A stretch of DNA of 64,000 bases from Hibiscus mutabilis. Its lineage: Eukaryota > Streptophyta > Magnoliopsida > Malvales > Malvaceae. The notes below the pieces were generated by a model, which saw nothing but the letters and a program-made list of their open reading frames with translations, was not told where the DNA came from and did not search any database. The DNA lies in NCBI GenBank assembly GCA_019671005.1, contig CM033752.1, positions 9,672,001 to 9,736,000 on the forward strand, written 5' to 3'. Made by a program: the position numbers and the translations under genes. Positions 57,122-64,000 of the stretch are shown here, in pieces (the first letter of the stretch is position 1; each line of letters opens with the position of its first letter).

Positions 57122-60100
57122 GGTTGGAATTTTTAGCCGTTGGACCCGTTACCTGTTGGAATTTTAACCGAGTAAAATGTTCTAAAATTAAGGTTAAGTT
57201 ATATAAACATGTTCAAAATCCCATAACTAATTATTTTAAGTCATAAAATGTGATTTAATCTTATTTTACGGCCTTTTGTTGGGGTTTAAGGCGTGCATAT
57301 CTAAATGGGCTTTACAGTGGACCATTTAGAATTTTAACCGAGTAAAAAGTTCTAAAATTGAGGTTAAGTTATATAATAATATTCAAAAGCCCATAATCAA
57401 ATATTTTAACTCATAAAATTTGATTTAATCTTATTTTGGGGGGCGTTTGTTGGGTTTAAGGTGTGCATGTATAAATTGGCTTTACAGTGGACCCGTAGAA
57501 ATTTTAACCGAGTAAAAATTTCTAAAATTGAGGTTAAGTTATATAATAATATTCAAAAGCCCATAATCAAATATTTTAACTCATAAAATTTGATTTAATC
57601 TTATTTTGGGGGGCGTTTGTTGGGTTTAAGGTGTGCATGTATAAATGGGCTTTACAGTGGACCCGTAGAAATTTTAACCGAGTAAAAAGTTCTAAATTTG
57701 AGTTTAAGCTATATACACATATTTAAAAGCCCATAATCAAATATTTTAAGTCATAAAATTTGATTTTAATCTTATTTTGTGGCCGTTTTATTGGGTTTAA
57801 GGCTTGCATGTCTAAATGGGTTTTATAGTGGATCCGTTGGAATTTTAACCGAGTAAAAATTTCTAAAAATGAGGTTAAGCTATATAATCATATTCAAAAT
57901 CCCATAAATAAATATTTTAAGTCATAAAATTAGATTTAATCTTATATTTTGGCCAGTTTGTTAGGGTTTAAGGCGTGCGTGTCTAAATGGGCTTTACAGT
58001 GGACCCGTTGGTATTTTAACAGAGTAAAAAGTTCTGAAATTGAGGTTAAGCTATATAATCATATTCATAAGCCCATAATCAAATATTTTAAATCATGAAA
58101 TTTGATTTAATCTTATTTTGTGGCTGTTTTGTTGGGTTTAAGATGTGCATGTCTAAATGGTCTTTACAATGGACCCGTTGGAATTTTAACCGAGTAAAAA
58201 TTTCTGAAAATGAGGTTAAGATATATAATCATATTCAAAATCCCATAATAAAATATTTTAGCTCATAAAATTTGATTTGATCTTATTTTGTGGTCGTTTT
58301 GTTGGGTTTAAGGTGTGCAAGTCTAAATGGGATTTACAGTGGACCCGTTGGAATTTTAACCGAGTAAAAGTTTCTGAAAAGGAGGTTATGCTATATAATC
58401 ATGTTCAAAGGGACATAACTAAATATTTTCAGTCATAAAATGTGATTTAATCTTTTTTCGGCCGTTTTGTAGGGGTTAAAGGCATGCATGTCTAAATGGG
58501 TTTTACAGTAAACTCGTTGGAATTTTAACCTAGTAAAAAGTTCTAAAATTGAGTTTAAGATATATATTCATATTCAAAAGCCCATAATCAAATATTTTAA
58601 CTCATAAAATTTTATTTAATCTTATTTTGTGGATGTTTTGTTGGGTTTAAGGCTTGCATGTCTAAATGGGCTTTACAGTGGATCCGTTGGAATTTTATCC
58701 GAGTAAAAATCTCTAAAAATGAGGTTAAGCTATATAATCATGTTCAAAAGCTCATAACTAAATATTTTAAATCATAAAATTAGATTTAATCTTATATTTC
58801 GGCCCTTTTGTTAGGGTTTAAGGCGTGAATGTCTAAATGGGCTTTACAGTGGACCTGTTGGTATTTTAACGGAGTAAAAAGTTTTGAAATTGAGGTTTAG
58901 CTATATGATTATATTCAGAAGCCCAATCAAATATTTTAACTCATAAAATTTTATTTAATCTTATTTTATGGCCGTTTTGTTCGGTTTAAGGCTAGCATGT
59001 CTAAATGGGCTTTACATTGGATCTGTTGGAATTTTAACCGAGTAAAAATTTCTAAAAATGAGGTTAAGCTATATAATCCTGTTCAAAAGCCCATAACTAA
59101 ATATTTTAAGTCATAAAATTAGATTTAATCTTATATTTCGGCCATTTTGTTAGGGTTTAAGGCGTGCATGTCTAAATGGGCTTTACAGTGGACCTGTTGG
59201 TATTTTAACAGAGTAAAAATTTATGAAATTGAGGTTAAGCTATATAATCATATTCAAAAGCCCATAACCAAATATTTTAACTCATGAAATTTGATTTAAT
59301 CTTATTTTGTGGCCGTTTTGTTGGGTTTAAGACGTGCATGTCTAAATGGGCTTATAGTGGACCCGTTAGAATTTTATCGAGTAAAAATTTCTAAAAATGA
59401 GTTTAAGCTATGTAATCACGTTCAAAAGCCCATAAATAAATACTTTAAGTCATAAAAATGTGATTTAATCTTATTTTTTGACCATTTTGTTGGGGGTTTA
59501 GGCGTGCATGTCCAAATGGGCTTTACAGTGGACCCGTTGGAATTTTAACATAGTAAAAAGTTCTAAAATTGAAGTTAAGCTGTATAATCATGTTCTAACA
59601 CCCATAACTAAATATTTTAAGTCATAAAATGTGATTTAATCTTATTTTTTGGTCATTTTGTTGGGGGTTTAAGACGTGCATGTTTAAATGGGCTTTACAG
59701 TGGACCTGTTGGAATTTTAACCGAGTAAAAAGTTCTAAAATTGAGGTTAAGCTATATAATCATATTCAACAGCCCATGATCAAATATTTTAACTCATAAA
59801 ATTTGATTTAATCTTATTTTGTGGTCGTTTTGTTGGGTTTAAGGCGTGCATGTCTAAATGGGCTTTACAGTGAACCCGATGGAATTTTAACCGAGTAAAA
59901 TTTTTTGAAAATGAGGTTAAGCTATATAATCATGTTCAAACACCCATAAATATATAATTTAAGTCATAAAACGTGATTTAATCTTATTTTTCGGTCGTGT
60001 TGTTGGGGTTTAAGTATGCATGTCTAAATGGGCTTGATAGTGGACTTGTTGGAATTTTAACCGAGTAAAAAGTTATAAAATTGAGGTTAAGCTGTATAAT

Positions 60101-60508
60101 CATAATCAAAAGCCCATAATAAATTATTGTAACTCATAAAATTTGATTTAATCTTATTTTGTGGCCTTTTTGTTGGGTTTAAGACGTGCATGTCTAAATG
60201 GGCTTTATAGAGGACCCGTTGGAATTTTAACCGAGTAAAAATTTCCGAAAATGAGGTTGAGCTATATAAGCATGTTCAAAAGCCCATAACTAAAAATTTT
60301 AATTCATAAAATTTAATTTAATCTTATTTTGCGGCCATTTTGTTTGGGTTTAAGGCGTGCATGTCTAAATGGGCTTCATAGTGGACCAATTGGAATTTTA
60401 ACTGAGTAAAAAGTTCTGAAATTTAGGTTATGCTATATAATCATATTCAAAAAACCATAATCAACTATTTTAACTCATAAAATTTGATTTAATCTTATTT
60501 TGTGTCCG
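57122..60508 (+). repeat. Satellite block 4, ~171-bp monomers
   Basis: About 20 monomers, same orientation as the other three blocks. The first ~50 bp repeat the GTTGGAATTTTAACCG segment irregularly next to the LINE 5' end. Two adjacent monomers (57361-57530 and 57531-57700) differ at only about three positions and share the otherwise rare GGGGGGCGTTTG. The block ends at TTTTGTGTCCGTTTTGG (60508), where LINE copy 5 begins. No coding potential. Confidence 0.95.
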
Positions 60509-61222
60509 TTTTGGCACATTGTGCTTGCCAAGTATCTTGCGACAGGCCTGCCTTTTGAGACTGATCCTATTTTGGACGCAGCCACTGGGGTTTCCAATAC
60601 TGCTGCCTTGGCTTTGAACATCTCCAGCCTTGTGGCCGATGCTATGACCGCGGCTCTCGAAGATGGTCTTCGTGAGGTAGCTGCTGCTGTTATGGCCAGC
60701 GACGGACTCCATATCGTAGTAGCTGCTATTGCGGCTAACTTATCCCGAGAGAGTGCTATCAACGATGCTCCAAGTGTTGGACGTGCCAAGTCTCGTACTG
60801 CTCGCACCGTGAAGGTCTTTTCTAATGCTTCGGTCGATGGCCCGGTCTCGCCTTCGGTCTAATTCTATGCCCCTCACACGAAGGATGATCATCGGGCCTC
60901 CAAGAATGGCCTTGTCTTTGCTGAGCCCAAGACTGCTCCGGCTTGGAAGAGAGAACCTCTGTTGCCAAGTCCGCCGATTCTATCAGATTTTGATGTTTGG
61001 ATGGCAAATTAACCCAAAACGGCCCTATCGTCACACCGTTCTAGGCCTGAGTCGACCTCCTCTCGTATTCTGAAGCGGAGCACGACCTCTATTGACCTGG
61101 TCATGGCTAAGCGACTTCATCCTTCCTCTTCTCTCAAAACCACTACTATGAAAGCTGGGATGATTAGCTCAAACAACTCTATGGAGGAGGTTGCTCGGCA
61201 GCAGCCCCACCGAGAGAAATGA
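60509..61222 (+). pseudogene. LINE copy 5 ORF1 C-terminal part
   Basis: The Ala-rich frame to 60862 and a second frame (60865-61012) with LPSPPILSDFDVWMAN, then RILKRSTTSIDLVMAKRLHP and the end MISSNNSMEEVARQQPHREK. The last part matches the ORF1 tails of copies 2 and 4. The stop overlaps the ORF2 start as ATGA (61219-61222). The zinc knuckle is missing because the copy begins after it. Confidence 0.75.
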
Positions 61223-61960
61223 GGATCATGTGTTGAAACTGTCATGGATTGGGTACACCACAGACATTTCAGTCTTTGGGCCGGGATGTATCCCATTTAA
61301 CTCCAGATGTTATTTTTTTATGTGAAAGGCGTCTTCTTACGCGGCATAGGGACAAGATTAGAACTTGTTTAGGGATGGAGGGTTGTTTCGTTGTTGACTC
61401 TGGCCACGATTGTACCGGGCTTATGGTTTTTTAGAATAATAGTATTACGATTGATTTGCTTTCGTATTCGCCTATTCACAATGATGTTGCCATTTCATGT
61501 GACGATAGTCGTTTTCACTTTACCGCCTTACATGGAAGTTTCGAGACCCAGGCTAAGCACAAGACCTGGGAGTTACTGGATCGTCTTCGCTCATCTTCCC
61601 TAGTTGGTGGGAAGAGATTTCGATGAGATTTTACACGACAACGAAAAACAAGGCGGCTGCCGTAAGGCTTGAATCTACATAGAAAATTTCCAAGATTACC
61701 TTATGCGTAATTTTTTGTTTGATTGTAAGCCTTCTAAAGGTTGGTTTATGTGGACGAAATCGGGCATCCATATCTCACCCATTCACGAGCGACTTGATTG
61801 TTTTGTTGCAGATAGTCGGTGGCACTCATCCTTTCCAAATTTCAATACTTTCTCAGAATACAGTCTGAAGTCGGGTCACTACTTTATCATTCTTGACACC
61901 GATCGACATCAAGCCCGGCCTGGCCCATAATCTCGTGATAATTACTTCCGCTTTGATAAT
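61219..61960 (+). pseudogene. LINE copy 5 endonuclease (stops and altered catalytic residue)
   Basis: ORF2 starts MRIMC followed by a stop where other copies have Trp, then NCHGLG. HLTPDVIFLCERRLL keeps the catalytic Glu region. GLMVF, a stop and other breaks follow. RDFDEIL stands where copy 2 reads GDLNE. FDCKPSKGWFMWTKSG, ERLDCFVAD and KSGHYFIILDT follow, so the SDH box has become SGH. Confidence 0.82.
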
Positions 61961-61980
61961 TTCTAGGCACAGGAAAATGG

Positions 61981-64000
61981 TTGTGTCTCAACGGTTTAAT
62001 CGACTTGGAAGTACATGCGGGCTCAGTCATCGATACGCTTGTTGCGATTGGCGAAGCTCTTCAATCCTGGCAAGACAGTCATCGTGATAGTTCCTGGCGG
62101 TGTATCAAAGAACTTCAAAATCAGGTTAACTCTGGTCTTAATCGTTGGCTTTCTCCTTCTGATATGAAGGTCTTTCTTGCAGCCAAATGTGAATTCTGTC
62201 ATTTACTCGATCAGAAAGAAGCCTATTGTGCCCAACGGTCTAGAGTAATGTGGCTTACACAAGGGGATCTTAATACATCTTATTTCAACGCTTGTGCCTC
62301 TGGCTACCATCAGAAAAATCACATACAAGGCTTGGTTGATACAGATGGTCAATGGCAAGAGGGACCTCAAGACATCATGTCAGTTGTTACAGACTACTTT
62401 GAAACTCTTTTCACCTCCTCATCACCTTCTGTAGATTCGCAACTCCTGGATAACACTACCCCCTCAATCACTTCCAATATGGATGAGAAGCTGACTGCAA
62501 ATTTCACTGAGGATGAATTTGTCACTGTATTTTGAGATATTAACCCTAAAATGGCTCCCTGTATTGATGGACTTCTGAGTGGTTTTTTTCGACAGCATTG
62601 GGACACTATTGGTTTTGAGTGGTCGTTCCTATGTGTCGAGTGGTCGACATGCCTTCGACCGTGTTGAGTGGTCGTTCCTATGTGCCGTCATGTAAAGCTT
62701 GGTTTTGCATCTCGTGGGTTGATATTATCATATGTCGTGTCTCCTCTGTCACTTTCTCATCCCGCGTCAACGGGAAGCTGTCTCCTTCTTTTCACCCGCA
62801 ATGGGGCTTGCGTCAAGGGGACCCTATCTCCTTTTTTCTCTTCCCATTTTGCACTCATGGCCTCTCTACCTCTCTGACTGTCGCTCAACAATCCAGTCGA
62901 ATCTGTGGGCTCTGTGCTAGTAAATTTGGGCCTTCGGTGAACCATCTTCTTTATGCCGATGATAGTTTGATCTTTCTCCGTAATGAGCTCTTAGAAGTTT
63001 AAATTTTAAAGGATATCCTTCAATCCTATGCTGCCTTTTCTGGGCAAAGTGTCAACTTTGACAAATCTACTATCTTTTTCAGCCTCCATACTTCGCACGA
63101 CTACAAATCGGTTGTTCATAAAATCTTAGGTGTTCGTGAGGTGGATGACCTTGGAGTTTATCTCGGCATTCCCCTCCTCATTAGGCGCAATAGGACGGAA
63201 GCTTTGGGCTATGTCTGTGATCGAGTTAGTTCTCGTGTTATGAGCCGGACCAAACATCTGCTCTTGTACAGTGGTCGGGAGGTTTTTCTGAAGTCTGCTG
63301 CACAAGCACTCCCTCAATACGTTATGTCTTGTTATTTTTTACCCCAAAACCTTATGGATGACATGGCCCGCTCGATGCACGACTACTAGTGGTCGGGACA
63401 AAATAATAAGAGGGGTTGGCCTCTTGTTTATTGGGCCAACATGTGTACCCCGAAAGCTGCTGGTGGCCTGTGGTTCTGTGACATGAACCTCTTCAATATA
63501 GCCCTCATTTGGAAACAGTTGTGGAGGTTCATCACCGAACCCAATTCCCTCTTTTCTTGCATTTTTTGGGCTAAATACTTCCATGATGGGGATGTTCTAA
63601 ACGCTTCATCCTCAAAGAGAGCGTCATTCGCTTGGAAGGGCCTTTACTAAGCTTTGGGCCAGTTGCGTGATGGTTTCTTCTGGACCCTCGGCGTTGATAG
63701 CTCAGCCCGTATGCACCTGGACCGGTGGGGAAGAACTTCTCCAATCACCTTCTCAGATGAATATATGGATAATAAAGAGCTGCTGATTCGCTGTCGTGAC
63801 TTCATGGTCCTGAGACAGCCTTCTTAGGATGACCGCCTTGTTCGTGATGTTTTCTTGCCGAAAGATGTTGATACAGTCCTCCATATGCCCATTTTTGCTC
63901 ACCGTCCTAACACCCTTCTATGGGGCGATCATGATTTAGGGGTTTACACGGTAAGTTCAGGCTACCTCTTCCTACATTGACCGACATCCTCCTATATCGG
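61981..64000 (+). pseudogene. LINE copy 5 reverse transcriptase with deleted fingers domain
   Basis: 61981-62535 is an open frame for the linker between endonuclease and RT, with RSRVMWLTQGDLNTSYFNAC and FTEDEFVTVF. MAPCIDGLLSGFFRQHWDTI follows, then a deletion removes the fingers (the VLVLIPKV to RVEWSF part). After AFDRVEWSFL, RT resumes with SWVDIIICR, GLRQGDPISFFLFPFCTHG and VNHLLYADDSLIFLRN with intact YADD (62952-62963). VYLGIPLLIRRNRTEALGY, SGREVFLKSAAQALPQYVMS, a stop at 63388 and the zinc-region approach (LLWGDHD, near 63920) complete it. Confidence 0.85.

Larger units (their letters stand above)
60509..64000 (+). mobile_element. LINE copy 5, plus strand, runs off the window
   Basis: Begins inside ORF1 against satellite, then ORF1 tail, endonuclease and RT up to the zinc region at the window's end. 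Same family as copies 1-4, and many codons are shared with copy 3. RNase H and 3' end lie beyond the window. Stops, shifts and an RT deletion make it inactive. Confidence 0.88.

Noticed and set aside
1..60508. Telomere-like GGGTTTAAGG in each monomer
   Set aside because: A single GGGTTTA per monomer, never in tandem; not telomeric repeat.

Overview
This window looks like heterochromatin from a flowering plant. It is a roughly 171-bp tandem satellite repeatedly broken up by retrotransposons, and I can support no host gene, tRNA gene or intact open reading frame. The plant assignment rests on plant L1-type LINEs with a C-terminal RNase H domain, Tekay-like chromovirus LTRs starting TGTAATRCCCCG, a Tat/Ogre-type element with a tRNA-Arg primer site, and a plant-type 5S rRNA-derived segment inside one LTR.

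Layout, left to right: satellite (1-2103); minus-strand LINE copy 1 (2104-7013); truncated minus-strand Tekay-like element with partial LTR, integrase and RNase H (7014-9358); satellite (9357-11412); minus-strand LINE copy 2, 3' part (11413-12578); a long LTR called X here (12579-16960 and 33203-34075) that is split by a Tat/Ogre-type element (16961-33202), which is itself split by a solo Tekay-like LTR (22081-25563); rest of LINE copy 2 (34076-39766); satellite (39767-43996); plus-strand LINE copy 3 (43997-49896) split by a second solo LTR (45037-48732); truncated Tekay-like LTR (49897-53035); minus-strand LINE copy 4 (53036-57121); satellite (57122-60508); plus-strand LINE copy 5 (60509-64000, runs off the window).

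The order of events can be read from nesting: satellite first, LINEs into satellite, Tekay-like LTR elements into LINEs, the Tat element into LTR X, and a Tekay-like element (now a solo LTR) into the Tat element. Two solo LTRs have perfect 5-bp target duplications (GATGG and GTTCC). Three other Tekay-like copies end in deletion junctions against LINE sequence.

The most interesting signals are not genes. They are: an array of paired GTACCGATAC-like sites with 20-bp spacing, conserved between two copies of one LTR family; a 20-bp-periodic array of potential UNCG-loop hairpins and a 5S rRNA-like promoter segment in another LTR; a 17-bp-arm hairpin abutting the polypurine tract of the Tat element and an array of small hairpins behind it; an apparent LINE insertion hot spot at one position of the satellite monomer; a conserved ATGA overlap between LINE ORF1 and ORF2; and a likely five-monomer higher-order satellite repeat. 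Monomer periods and junctions were read by eye, so edges quoted for degraded elements are good to about 5-20 bp.
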